From: Pseudomonadota bacterium | GTDB taxonomy: Bacteria > Pseudomonadota > Gammaproteobacteria > Thiotrichales > Thiotrichaceae | NCBI GenBank assembly: GCA_002747455.1 | Contig: PDPG01000048.1 | Location: forward strand, 1 to 64,000 | DNA: 64,000 nt | Reading direction: 5' to 3' | Shown: positions 1 to 9,400 of the stretch, one piece after another | Layout: each line of letters starts with the position of its first letter | Numbering within the stretch: the first letter of the stretch is position 1 | The notes under the pieces: generated by a model | Database searches by the model: none | What the model was told of the DNA's origin: nothing | Seen by the model: the letters and a program-made list of their open reading frames with translations, nothing else | Program-made: the position numbers and the translations under genes

Positions 1-75
1 AGCTTGAAGGTCAAACGGAAAAAAGCGGCGTGGTCGGTCGATTTCCTTGAGAAACTATTGCGGCAAGATGTATGA
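1..75 (+). CDS. Possible 3' end of a gene cut by the window edge
   Basis: Frame 1 is open from the first base and ends at a TGA at 73-75, giving a basic 24-residue tail (key residues KRKKAAW, then LEKLLRQDV). It reads like a plausible protein C-terminus, but it is too short to assign to a family and may be chance. Confidence 0.25.
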   Translation, partial: SLKVKRKKAAWSVDFLEKLLRQDV

Positions 76-362
76 ATCTTTCAAGCGATTGCCCTGTCGC
101 CTAATGCCTTAACAGTTTTACGTGCCTGTAAAAGCTGATCAACAAAAGACACAAGCTGGTTTGAAGGGGCTTGGAGAGAAGGCTGAGTCATTGTTACGGT
201 CCTTGGTCAAATCCCCCAAGGGGAAACGTCTGTGAATTGGGTGAAAATCTTGCACCGGATAGTAGCTATTTCCCCCATATAAATCAAAGATCCAAAGCCA
301 GCGCGACCGCACAATGAGAAGAACAGGTATAGCGGCTCGTAACCCATTCCTCTCCCTCAGCG
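76..362. other. Intergenic stretch, no gene seen
   Basis: This is the region downstream of the minus-strand cytochrome c peroxidase gene. I find no convincing ORF, tRNA or strong terminator. A short CCCCCAAGGGG inverted repeat near 211-221 lacks a U-tract. Confidence 0.4.
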
Positions 363-1601
363 CTATTCCTCTGACTGTGAGTCTTCACCCTTAGCTTTAG
401 GCAACTGGTGCTCAACGGCTTGTGACGCCCCACCCTCTACCTTGGGCAGCAAGTGCTCATAGCGTTTATCAGTCAGTGTTCGCATAAACGCCACCAGCGC
501 ATCCACCTCCCTGTCTTTTAGTGCAGGTGCATCAAATTCCTCATCTTCCAACGCAAGATTTTGCGCCACCTCTGGCGCTTGCCAAGGCTTACCTGTTTCT
601 GGATTTATCTTGCGTGAGCTGTTGTTAAATTTGTCATAAAACAGCACCACAGTGCGTAGATCCTTAAACACGCCATTGTGCATATACGGACCAGTAACAG
701 CGATATTCCGCAACGTTGACACCTTAAACTTGCCATCTTGCTTCACATCATCAACTTGGGGATTATCCAGTAAACCATGATCGACAAATGTATCAGACTT
801 ACCATTAACTTGGCGCAGGCGCTTATTCACTGGCACACCAAGGTTGTGATATGTGTAATCACTAAATGTCTCTTTGAAGCTACCCGGAAATGCTTTTAGC
901 TGGTGGCAACGATTGCAGTTAGTAAATTGCTGCGAAAAGAACAAAGACTCCCCCAGTGACTCCTGATCAGTCAGCTCCACTTCGCCCCTCAGATAGCGGT
1001 CATATTTAGAATCAAACGGGGAAAAGAGATCAGTTTTCTCAAACTCAGCAAGACTCTCCGCCATCGCGCTGTAAGCCGTCTCAACCTTATCAAATACCGC
1101 CTTACCAAATAACTCGCGGAATGTTTTCAGGTAGTAAGCATTCTCCTGCAACCGCGCCACCACCGATGCCTTATCCGGCATACCCATTTCAATCGGATTC
1201 AGCGGTGGCCCGCCCGCCTGACCGGCTAAGTCTTTCTCACGACCATCCAGAAACTGCCCACCTCGGTACTCCCCTGCCTTATTACGATGAAAGTTCGGCG
1301 AAAATCTGGCGTAGGCAGCGGTTGGTGCATTACGATCCCCCAGTGACTTGCCATCGTCACCCAGTGACACCATTTTGCCAACAACCGTTTCCCTGTCATC
1401 CACAAAGCCATGGGTCGGGTTGTGACAGGTCGCACAGGACTGTGTACGATTCTTGGATAAATTAACATCAAAAAATAACACCCTCCCCAAATCGGCCTTG
1501 CTCGCCACTGGCTTGGCTTCACCACTCGCAGCCAGCGATACCTGAGCACCACAAGCCATTGCAATGCTAATAGAAAAGAGAACCTTAACCAAACGTGACA
1601 T
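363..1601 (-). CDS. Di-haem cytochrome c peroxidase (CcpA/MauG family)
   Basis: This periplasmic di-haem protein of the bacterial cytochrome c peroxidase/MauG family would reduce H2O2 with electrons from small c-type cytochromes. Seen: an N-terminal signal peptide (about residues 1-25), a first haem-binding CATCH at 56-60, a second CNRCH at 229-233, and a YMHNG segment at 306-310 whose Met is in the position of the conserved axial ligand. At 412 aa it is longer than classic Ccp (about 320-350 aa), with an acidic and polar C-terminal tail. The gene is monocistronic. An FNR-like box with a matching -10 lies about 70 bp upstream, consistent with induction under low oxygen as known for ccp genes in pseudomonads. 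A MauG-like function other than peroxidase cannot be excluded. Confidence 0.85.
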   Translation of the reverse strand: MSRLVKVLFSISIAMACGAQVSLAASGEAKPVASKADLGRVLFFDVNLSKNRTQSCATCHNPTHGFVDDRETVVGKMVSLGDDGKSLGDRNAPTAAYARFSPNFHRNKAGEYRGGQFLDGREKDLAGQAGGPPLNPIEMGMPDKASVVARLQENAYYLKTFRELFGKAVFDKVETAYSAMAESLAEFEKTDLFSPFDSKYDRYLRGEVELTDQESLGESLFFSQQFTNCNRCHQLKAFPGSFKETFSDYTYHNLGVPVNKRLRQVNGKSDTFVDHGLLDNPQVDDVKQDGKFKVSTLRNIAVTGPYMHNGVFKDLRTVVLFYDKFNNSSRKINPETGKPWQAPEVAQNLALEDEEFDAPALKDREVDALVAFMRTLTDKRYEHLLPKVEGGASQAVEHQLPKAKGEDSQSEE

Positions 1602-1640
1602 AGAAACTCCTACATAAACACACCGCCCTGCCTAGCGTTC

Positions 1641-1681
1641 ATTCTAGCGTTGCAAGTGATGTCATCATTGACCCATATCAA
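1641..1681 (-). promoter_or_regulatory. FNR/Anr-like box and -10 element of the cytochrome c peroxidase gene
   Basis: TTGAC-CCAT-ATCAA at 1668-1681 matches the FNR consensus TTGAT-N4-ATCAA at 9 of 10 positions. On the minus strand TAGAAT (1641-1646) is a 5/6 match to the -10 hexamer. A start about 7 bp beyond it would put the box centre near -41, the class II activator position. The box centre lies about 73 bp from the ATG. Confidence 0.7.
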
Positions 1682-1718
1682 CAGAAATAGGAATCATTCC
1701 ATGCCTTGCATAATGGCT

Positions 1719-2291
1719 TCAATACTTCCAGCACGTCATCAAGTGGTCGTCCACCATGCCAATAGATTGCATAAAGGCGTACATAATCGTCGGTCCGACA
1801 AAGGTCATGCCACGCTTTTTCAGGTCTTTTGAAATCGCCTCGCTGACTTCGGTGCTGGCCGGCAGGGATTCAAAGTCAGGCCAGTGATTTTTAATCGGTC
1901 GACCATCAACATACGCCCAGATATATGCATCAAAACTGCCAAACTCCTGTTGGATTTTCAGGAATGCAATGGCATTTTTTCGAGCAGCGAACACTTTTAG
2001 TTTATTGCGAACGATCTCAGGATTCTGCAAACATGCCTGCAACTCCTCATCCGTCATAGCAGCAACTTTCGCAGGATCAAAACCGTGAAAGGCTGCACGA
2101 TAACCCTCCCGTTTACGCAGAATGGTTTCCCAACTCAAACCTGCTTGTGCGCCTTCCAAAATCAGCATTTCAAATAACTGCTGATCATCATGCTTTGGAA
2201 TACCCCACTCGTTATCGTGATAGTCCGCGTAAAATTCCTTACCTACACCGTTACCAAAACATCTGACTTTATCGTCTTTGCTACACACCAT
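1719..2291 (-). CDS. tag: DNA-3-methyladenine glycosylase I
   Basis: Tag excises 3-methyladenine from alkylated DNA in base-excision repair. The protein (190 aa from the start chosen) follows the E. coli Tag pattern: YHDNEWG near residues 24-30, LEGAQAGLSW near 45-54, FVGPTIMYAFMQ near the end and the terminal DHLMTC. The zinc-knot residues appear as C11, H25, H183 and C187. The frame is open further upstream, but I place the start at the ATG at 2291 because GAGGAG precedes it at good spacing and it falls just after the stop of the upstream esterase gene (10 bp away). The two genes are probably co-transcribed, with no evident functional link. Confidence 0.93.
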   Translation of the reverse strand: MVCSKDDKVRCFGNGVGKEFYADYHDNEWGIPKHDDQQLFEMLILEGAQAGLSWETILRKREGYRAAFHGFDPAKVAAMTDEELQACLQNPEIVRNKLKVFAARKNAIAFLKIQQEFGSFDAYIWAYVDGRPIKNHWPDFESLPASTEVSEAISKDLKKRGMTFVGPTIMYAFMQSIGMVDDHLMTCWKY

Positions 2292-2301
2292 ACCGCTCTC
2301 C

Positions 2302-3531
2302 TCAACGTATCCATGCGCCCGCATGAAATTGCAATTCTGACAAACCATTGGGCATACCATTACGTAGCGGCACATTCCACAACTTCACAAAGCTGTGATC
2401 AACTCCCTGAAACACCTGATATTGATGCGGAATGTGTAAATTGCTCAGGTACTTGTGGATAATGGGTGACGCTTTACACCCCATTTTCAAAGCAAACTCG
2501 TCACGATCACCAATGGAAATCCGCAGCGGTATACCTTGGGTTCGTAAACGCTGCTGATTCTGTGTTGCAATTTGCAGGGTTTCCGGCAGTGCATAATCAC
2601 TCACAAAGGCGTTTGCCACAGCGGATGCAAACGACTGCGGGAACTTCAAGGCGTAATGAATCGCCCCACGAGAGCCACGGGAGTGGCCATGAATAGAAGT
2701 TGTCTTGGCGCTCATGCCAGCACGAAATTGCTGGCGGATAAATGCGCGTAGCTCGTTTGGCTTTTCGCTGGTCAGCATGGCTTCGTTGCGCGGTGTAGAC
2801 CACTGTTCTTCAGTTTTGCCATCTGCTCCAATACGCCCCGAGCGTAGCGCAACCACGACCATCGGCGGAATCAGGCCACGCGCCATCCATTGATTTAACT
2901 GTGTTGCTGGCACAGCCTCCGAAAAGCTATGCTCCCAACCACTTTGCCCGTGCAGGAAAATTACCAGCGGATAGGTTTTCTTAGATTCACGTCGCCATTC
3001 CTGTGGCAAATAAACCGAGTAATCCACCAGGCCACGTGACGGGCTGATAAAGCGTGAGTGCGTGTAGTGGCCGGGCTTAATGGCGTTGGCCAATTGCCAA
3101 TTATAAACGGCTTGCTTGGTAATGCCACGACGACTCTTTGCCAACGATTCGTCACGAACAAAGCGTTGCTGGCGACCACCGTAAGTTGTCACAAAACGGT
3201 CGTATTTGCCTTCAACGGAATAATCGAAAATCACTTCACGACCCCCAGCGAGCTTAAAACGGGTCGGACTCAGTTGAGTAAGCTCCGAGGTATTTCCAGC
3301 AGCGGCTACGATCAATTTATCACCCTGTTGGCGCAGATCAAAACTGATTTCAGAGCCTGCGAACAAGCTGTATTTTCCAACCAACTCCGATAAAGTGGGT
3401 GGCCGGCCCGGTTTAACCGGGGCTATTGGTTTGGGCTGCGTGACGGTGGGCGGCTTAACCGCAGGTGGTGTTGAGCAGGCAGCTAAGGTAAGGAGTACAA
3501 AAACCAATAGTATTGAGGTAAGCCGGTTCAT
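2302..3531 (-). CDS. Lipoprotein alpha/beta-hydrolase (putative esterase)
   Basis: This is a predicted lipid-anchored esterase. The start at 3531 gives a clean lipoprotein signal (MNRL, hydrophobic core, LAAC lipobox with Cys19). An upstream in-frame ATG at 3588 would add 19 residues and spoil the signal. A proline-rich linker (about 22-45) is followed by a beta-rich segment, then an alpha/beta-hydrolase domain resembling the esterase D/PHB depolymerase group: FLHGQSG oxyanion region, nucleophile elbow GHSRG (Ser284), acid DRDE (Asp342 or Asp344) and VDHSF (His379). The substrate is unknown. It sits directly upstream of tag. Confidence 0.7.
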   Translation of the reverse strand: MNRLTSILLVFVLLTLAACSTPPAVKPPTVTQPKPIAPVKPGRPPTLSELVGKYSLFAGSEISFDLRQQGDKLIVAAAGNTSELTQLSPTRFKLAGGREVIFDYSVEGKYDRFVTTYGGRQQRFVRDESLAKSRRGITKQAVYNWQLANAIKPGHYTHSRFISPSRGLVDYSVYLPQEWRRESKKTYPLVIFLHGQSGWEHSFSEAVPATQLNQWMARGLIPPMVVVALRSGRIGADGKTEEQWSTPRNEAMLTSEKPNELRAFIRQQFRAGMSAKTTSIHGHSRGSRGAIHYALKFPQSFASAVANAFVSDYALPETLQIATQNQQRLRTQGIPLRISIGDRDEFALKMGCKASPIIHKYLSNLHIPHQYQVFQGVDHSFVKLWNVPLRNGMPNGLSELQFHAGAWIR

Positions 3532-3617
3532 TACTGTTGTTATCCCGTCCAAAAATGCCGCCAAGCTTAGCATAAAAAGCTTAAACATTTTTAGCTGAAC
3601 AAATCGGTCACACCTTG

Positions 3618-3646
3618 TTTACACACCTAGCCATTGAATGTATATT
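3618..3646 (+). promoter_or_regulatory. Sigma-70-type promoter of the Sel1-repeat gene
   Basis: TTTACA (3618-3623), a 17-bp spacer and TATATT (3641-3646) match the -35 and -10 consensus at 5/6 each. They lie about 42 bp upstream of the ATG at 3688, which has GGGGA as ribosome-binding site. Confidence 0.6.
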
Positions 3647-3687
3647 GTTTGTGCTAATCATACTAAAAATAAAACGGGGATTTCACA

Positions 3688-4767
3688 ATGAATACATCCA
3701 TGTTACGCGTCGCGCGTGCTGTTGCTATCGGGCTGGCAATAAGCATGCCCATCCAATCTTTGGCAAAAACACCATCAGCGGAGCGAGCCTTTCAGCGCGG
3801 CAGCCTGCTGATTCAGCAAAACCAACTTCAGCAAGGTTTAGAGGCATTAAAAGATGCGGCGGCACAAGGGCACGCACAAGCGGCGTATGAGCTAGGTTCC
3901 TTATACGAGGCGGGTTTAGCTGTTCCTAAAAATTTTCAAAAGGCAAAAGCCTACTACGAAACAGCCATTGTTCAGGGGCATCGCAATGCTCACTACAATC
4001 TAGCTTTGTTGCTGAATAATCCACAGACACCTTTTGCCGATTTAAAGCAGGCACGTAATCTGATGACCGTGATTGCCAAACGGGGTGATGTTGAAGCCCA
4101 GTTTGTATTGGCAACACTGATGGAGAATTCACTACGCAACGTCAAAGCGCAGCCCTCACAAGCTCGCCATTGGCTGGAACAAGCCGCTAATCGAGGACAT
4201 GCCAAAGCCCAATACAGACTGGGCATGTATTATCTGAAAGGGGAGCACGTCGCACGTAACCCTCAAGCCGCATTTCACTGGTTTGACAAGGCTGCCCGAC
4301 AAGGTATTGCGGGGGCGCAGTTTAATTTGGCACTGATGTACGAAAAAGGTGATGGTACTGCACCTAACCTAAGCCAAGCGTTGCGTTGGTACGAATCTGC
4401 TGCACAGTTGGGCAGTGCCAATGCACAACAAAATCTTGGTATCAAATACCTGTTGGGTGAGCAAGTCGCGCAACATACACATAAGGCGCTTGACCTGATT
4501 ACTCGTGCGGCAGGCTCCGGTCTGCGTAATTCACAGATGTTACTGGGGCAGCTCTATCAAACAGGCTTTGATGGCAAAATTGATATTGATATTAACCGTG
4601 CTGAACAGTGGTATTTACGGGCAGCCAAACAAGGTGTTGCCGATGCGCAATACCAACTCGCATTGATTTTACTTGAGAAGAAAAATCGGGGGCCAGCAAG
4701 CTTCTGGATTCAACAGGCTGCATCAGCCGGTCATCAAGAGGCGATCAAGTTACAAAATAGATTGTAA
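3688..4767 (+). CDS. Secreted Sel1-repeat (SLR) protein
   Basis: The protein has 359 aa, with an N-terminal signal peptide (about 1-27) followed by about eight Sel1-like repeats of roughly 36 residues that fill it (pattern A-x-x-x-L-G-x-x-Y-x-x-G ... A-x-x-W-Y-x-x-A-A). Sel1 repeats form an alpha-solenoid used for protein-protein contacts. In bacteria such proteins often act in envelope stress, motility or biofilm signalling, but the partner here is unknown. The gene has its own promoter and a strong terminator at 4787-4820, so it is a single-gene unit. Confidence 0.85.
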   Translation: MNTSMLRVARAVAIGLAISMPIQSLAKTPSAERAFQRGSLLIQQNQLQQGLEALKDAAAQGHAQAAYELGSLYEAGLAVPKNFQKAKAYYETAIVQGHRNAHYNLALLLNNPQTPFADLKQARNLMTVIAKRGDVEAQFVLATLMENSLRNVKAQPSQARHWLEQAANRGHAKAQYRLGMYYLKGEHVARNPQAAFHWFDKAARQGIAGAQFNLALMYEKGDGTAPNLSQALRWYESAAQLGSANAQQNLGIKYLLGEQVAQHTHKALDLITRAAGSGLRNSQMLLGQLYQTGFDGKIDIDINRAEQWYLRAAKQGVADAQYQLALILLEKKNRGPASFWIQQAASAGHQEAIKLQNRL

Positions 4768-4786
4768 TCACCTCTCCTTTTACAAA

Positions 4787-4820
4787 CGCCTGTGCTTTGT
4801 AATGAAGCACAGGCGTTTTT
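4787..4820 (+). terminator. Rho-independent terminator after the Sel1-repeat gene
   Basis: A perfect 11-bp stem (4787-4797 with 4805-4815), a 7-nt loop and a T5 tract, 20 bp after the stop codon. Confidence 0.9.
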
Positions 4821-4973
4821 GTATCAGCAAAACACATAACAACCAAAAGCCATTGATCAGAAAATTGCGTTAAATCCAATCAACTACTCTATACTGAGAA
4901 CACTCCATTAGAAAAAACATGTCATCCCCTGATGGCGTGTTACCCCAAGAAATAAGAACAAGAGTGTCATACT

Positions 4974-5264
4974 ATGAAGAAGAATCTATTTACCTCAGCT
5001 GCTGTCCTGTCTTTGGCTTTAATGAGTCAGGCCGTATTTGCCAACAGTGATAAGCTTATGAGTAAGGAGGATCTCGACGCAATCCAACAAGAGTATTTAG
5101 TGGAATATACAGAGCAAGCCCAGCCTCGCCGCTCTGCATTATTTGCACATATTCTGGATACCCTCACACAAAACTCAACGATGGCTGAGGCGGATACCCA
5201 CAGTGCACCCTTGGAACAACCGTCGGGACTGACTAACACCATTGGTCACTCGGTAATTCTGTAA
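4974..5264 (+). CDS. Small secreted protein of unknown function
   Basis: The product has 96 aa and begins with a clear signal peptide (MKKN, then a hydrophobic stretch ending in QAVFA near residue 23). The mature part is about 73 aa and polar, with no cysteines and no recognisable domain. A TATACT -10-like hexamer is at 4889-4894. Signal peptide and codon pattern favour a real gene, but I recognise no family. Confidence 0.55.
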   Translation: MKKNLFTSAAVLSLALMSQAVFANSDKLMSKEDLDAIQQEYLVEYTEQAQPRRSALFAHILDTLTQNSTMAEADTHSAPLEQPSGLTNTIGHSVIL

Positions 5265-5450
5265 ACCGCGTAAGCCGCAACGAGGTTGGTGTAGCGACTA
5301 GTAAATCGCTCCCCCTCGGCTCACCAGATCAGGCCGTACCTTTCACTTGGTTGTTGGCTATTACTTGGTGTTGGTTTGCCTGTACTCATATTTGACGCAC
5401 TACCGCAATTTACCTATGCTGGGCGCCCCATTTAGAAAGTTCTGGCTTTT

Positions 5451-6242
5451 ATGAGTACATTATTTTTTGCCCACGCTAATGGCTTCCCAAGCCCAAGCTA
5501 TGCGCCCTTTTTTAAAGCACTAGAGCAGCGGGGCTACACGCTTGATTGCATTGAAAAAGTGGGACACAACCCAAAGTACCCAATCACCAATAACTGGCCC
5601 TACTTAATTGAGGAACTTGAGCAAGAGGTTTTAAGCCGCCACCAGGAGCCTGTCATAGGCATCGGTCACTCATTGGGCGGTATGCTCAGTTATCTGCTGG
5701 CCCGTAAAAATCCTGCCATCTACAGCCACCTCATTTTACTTGATCCTCCCGTCATTAACGGCTGGGAAAATATCCTATGGCTGCTCTCCAAAGCACTTGG
5801 GCTAAGTGACCATTTCACCCCCGCCGGAAGTAGCAAAAACCGTCGAACACACTTTGAAACCCATGATCATGCGCGGGAGCATCTACGAAATAAAAAACTA
5901 TTCAAAGACTTCACAGACGAATCCTTCGAGTCCTATATTGAACATGGGATGACTGAAACAGAGGAAGGCTTGGTAACGCTGACCATTGACCTGGAAACAG
6001 AGCTCGCATTGTTCCGCACATCTCCCGATCACCTCTGGAAGTTTCGCAAGCCACTAGGCATACCCGGCTTATATCTAACCGCAGAGGATAGTGATTTTGC
6101 CAAGCGTCCCTTTGCAAAACGCTTATCCAAAACCGCAAAGATGGATTATCGGGTGTTGAAAGGTGGGCATTTATTTCCGATGGAGCACCCTGAAGAAACA
6201 GCGTCAGTTATCGCCGACTGGCTGGCTAAGAGCCTGTATTAA
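5451..6242 (+). CDS. Alpha/beta-hydrolase
   Basis: A cytoplasmic alpha/beta-hydrolase of 263 aa. Seen: the N-terminal FAHANG oxyanion-type motif, nucleophile elbow GHSLGG (Ser74) and a C-terminal KGGHLFPMEHPE segment with the likely catalytic His240. The lid region (about 110-180) is charged. Such proteins hydrolyse esters, thioesters or other small substrates, and nothing nearby indicates which. It converges on the Pel locus, separated by the bidirectional terminator at 6351-6381. Confidence 0.75.
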   Translation: MSTLFFAHANGFPSPSYAPFFKALEQRGYTLDCIEKVGHNPKYPITNNWPYLIEELEQEVLSRHQEPVIGIGHSLGGMLSYLLARKNPAIYSHLILLDPPVINGWENILWLLSKALGLSDHFTPAGSSKNRRTHFETHDHAREHLRNKKLFKDFTDESFESYIEHGMTETEEGLVTLTIDLETELALFRTSPDHLWKFRKPLGIPGLYLTAEDSDFAKRPFAKRLSKTAKMDYRVLKGGHLFPMEHPEETASVIADWLAKSLY

Positions 6243-6350
6243 GATCTCTGGTCGCGTAACCGTTGCTTTTAGTCATGCCCCCCGATGAGAAAAGCCTACC
6301 CGAGCGATATAAACCGCGAGCAATTTGGCGGAATCCACCCATTCTCACAT

Positions 6351-6381
6351 AAAAATGCCCCGTAACTATCGGGGCATTTTT
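6351..6381. terminator. Bidirectional terminator between the hydrolase gene and the Pel locus
   Basis: A perfect 11-bp stem, AAAAATGCCCC (6351-6361) with its complement (6371-6381), has a 9-nt loop and A5/T5 flanks. It can end transcription of the plus-strand hydrolase and of the minus-strand pel transcript. Confidence 0.92.
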
Positions 6382-6424
6382 AAACAGCTTCAGTCATAGC
6401 CTACTGCTACTGACTGATTACTAA

Positions 6425-9400
6425 TTAAGGACAGGTTGCATCCACAAATGTTTTAGCGTGTTGCTTATCTTCTTCAAAGATAATGTTAACGGTATCAGGC
6501 GTTAAAAACTGATACTTGTAACTGCCACCGGTTACATCAAATCCAGCCGTTGGCGCACATTTTAGGCTTAACGTCACTTCACCCTGCCCCTTAAACTCAA
6601 AGTCCAGATCAGTGCCGTCACCATCAACCGAGATCAGTTCACTGCGTGAAGGCAGCTTGGTAATACGGCTGACCTTGAATGTAGGCTCACCTAAATTGAT
6701 TTTGAATTGACCTCCAGCCTTGCTCAATAGAACTTGGTGATCATTGTAGGCATACCAGTTATCAACCGATTTGATAGTACTGCCCTTGGCAACACGTAAG
6801 GCAAATTTGCCGGAATGGTTGGCGGCGACATTCGCTGTTACTACGTTGCCACTCTTACTCACAGATAGCTCAGCAGATTTGAATGCCTTGATACGTTCGG
6901 CAAAATCCTTACTTGTTGTGAACTCAGAGCCATATTCGTGAACCTTTTTAAGCAGGCTGTCAAACATATCGAAATTATAGCCTGCGTCACCCCAGTTGAT
7001 CGGGCCGTAGTCATGCCAAGGCCAGTGGACTAAGCCTTGAGGACTGTGGCTGGTTAGTGTATCGAATTCATCAAACCATATTTGCTTGGCTTCTTCGGCT
7101 GTCCGGCCTTGGAACTCAACCAAGGTGAAGTCAAATGACATATTCGGACTTAAATACACCTTGCTAATTGTTGGATTCAGGAAGCCAAACGCATTTGGAT
7201 AACCAGCGCCAGAGCTTGAGTAACCACCTGTCAGATAGTCAGCATGTTGAATAATTTCCAATGATGTCGCCAGATTTTCTGGTGCTCCTGGAACGGCTGC
7301 CCCCAGATTGGTTAGGCCCAATTGCTCCTCAATGATCTCGCGCGAAGTTAAGAACTCCCAACTGATCTGCTCTGGATTTAGGATGTTGGTATCGTGTGGG
7401 TGAGTGTATGAGTGCGTACCCATTTCACTACCCAGTGCTATATATTGTTGATAGAGCGGAGCAGAATAGTTCCAGTTAGTCTGTTCCTGATTCTCTGGAT
7501 AATCACCGATATTGATATAGTAAGAGCCAATAAAGTTATATTGCTCTTTCCAGGCCTGGAGTATGGGCAACAGCGCGCCATCGACAGGTTCGACCTCGTC
7601 TATAAACATACTCTGATCCATATCATTACGGGCTATAAACAGTGCGTTGTCACGTGTCATGTGTAACGCAGCAGCGGCTTTCTCGCCATAAACGCTCCAT
7701 TGCAACACAGACCATAAAATATTGGGATCCACCATCTGCTGGACAGTACCAAAGTGTGCGTGGCGACCACCGTGTTCAGTGACAATCAGCGCATTCTTGG
7801 TACCAACGCCTGCAACTTCCTGAGTGGCAAGGACATTACTTGAGTAAGCCCCTGTGGGAATAAAGTAATCCGTGAATGAGTTTGTGTAGCGTTTCAGTAC
7901 CTCGCCATGATCATACTCATTGCTGGTAATCGGGTGGACATTATTAGAAATCTTGTAGTCGATAGTGAAAGGGCCACCGCCATCAGTACGGGTAACACCC
8001 ATCAGAGATTTCATACGAGAGTAGGCATCACCTGGCAAGCTGGCACCGGTTTCTGTATTGGTCAGCAAGTTACCTGCCGTTACAATACCGACATTATGTT
8101 GATTAACCGCGATATTAAGGTTTTGCTCAATACCCGGCAGCGCAGATTGTTTTACATTGGCAAAGTAAGGGAATACCAAAGTCTTGTACTGAGTGATTTT
8201 ATCCAGATTCAGCAAATCATCTTCACTTAACAGGTCAAAGGGTAATCCCGCCATAATTGCCTGAGACTGTACGCTCATAAACAACTGCGCATACGCTTTA
8301 CTGTCAAAGAATTGGGCTTCCGATGTGCTGGAATAAACAATCGCGATCTGTGCCGTACTTTGCTTATACTTCAGCTCATAGGCATTTGTATGAGGCCAGT
8401 AAGAGCGGGGCATGAAGCTACTGTCATTCACGTCAAACAGTAACCGAATCGCATCACCGTTGGTCATACCGATCAACGCCTCATTGATTTCCAGCTCCAT
8501 GATACTGCCACCGGAACCATCTGCCGTAATAGCGTAATTCACTGACTCAGATACAAGGGTTTGACCATCAGCATCTTTATACAGACGGGGAACGCCATCG
8601 CTACCAAAGTTGATATTGTATTCAGCGCCACCAGCATAACCCCAGATTTGGTAGCCTGTGTCATAGTCCTGATCGGTATTAATCCAAATCGTCGTATCAG
8701 CGCCAATAGTTCGATAGAAATCATGGATCAGGAGCTTGTATTGACCGTTTTCGTAGCGGCCATATAACTCCACACCCTCAACGGCATTCACCGGGTCAAG
8801 ATCCATACGGTCACTGCTTTTCCAGTCGGACTTTTGTCCATCAATCTGGATGTCGCCATTGTTGAAAATAGACTGTTTCGGGATGATGTAGTTATTACTA
8901 TGTGGCCAGTAGCTGACGGGTAGAAAGGTGGAGTTATTCACATCAATCAGCATGTTAATGCCCGCTCCAGCGGGGCTGCCAATGAGTGTTTCGGGAATCT
9001 CAAGTTCCATATTGGTGCCGTTGCCGTCGGCCACAATACTGTGTGTTAATGGGCCGGAAACAAACGTTTGTCCGTCGGCATCTTTGTATAGATAGGGCTT
9101 GCCATCTGCTGCGATGTTGACGTTGTATTCCGCGCCACCGGCATAGCCCCAGATTTTATAACCTGTCTCCGGGTTTTGGTCGGTATTCAGCCAGAAAGTC
9201 GTGCTGGGGCCTATGGAGCCACTCAGCTTTCGCAGCAGAATCTTATAAGCATTATTCTCATAACGACCTGATAGCTCATAGCCGGGAACGGGACTGCGTG
9301 GTGGCAGCTCCAGACGGTCTTCACTTGTCCAGTCGTCAATGTTCCCATCAATGGTAATAGGAGCCGCTTGCAGACTGGTTTGGGCAAAAGTGGCGGCAGT

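Noticed and set aside
4869..4882. TTAAATCCAATCAA as a further FNR-like box
   Set aside because: Only one half-site matches; the other differs at two positions.
5265..5450. GC-rich segment considered for a tRNA or small RNA
   Set aside because: No cloverleaf, no T-loop GTTC motif and no clear terminator.
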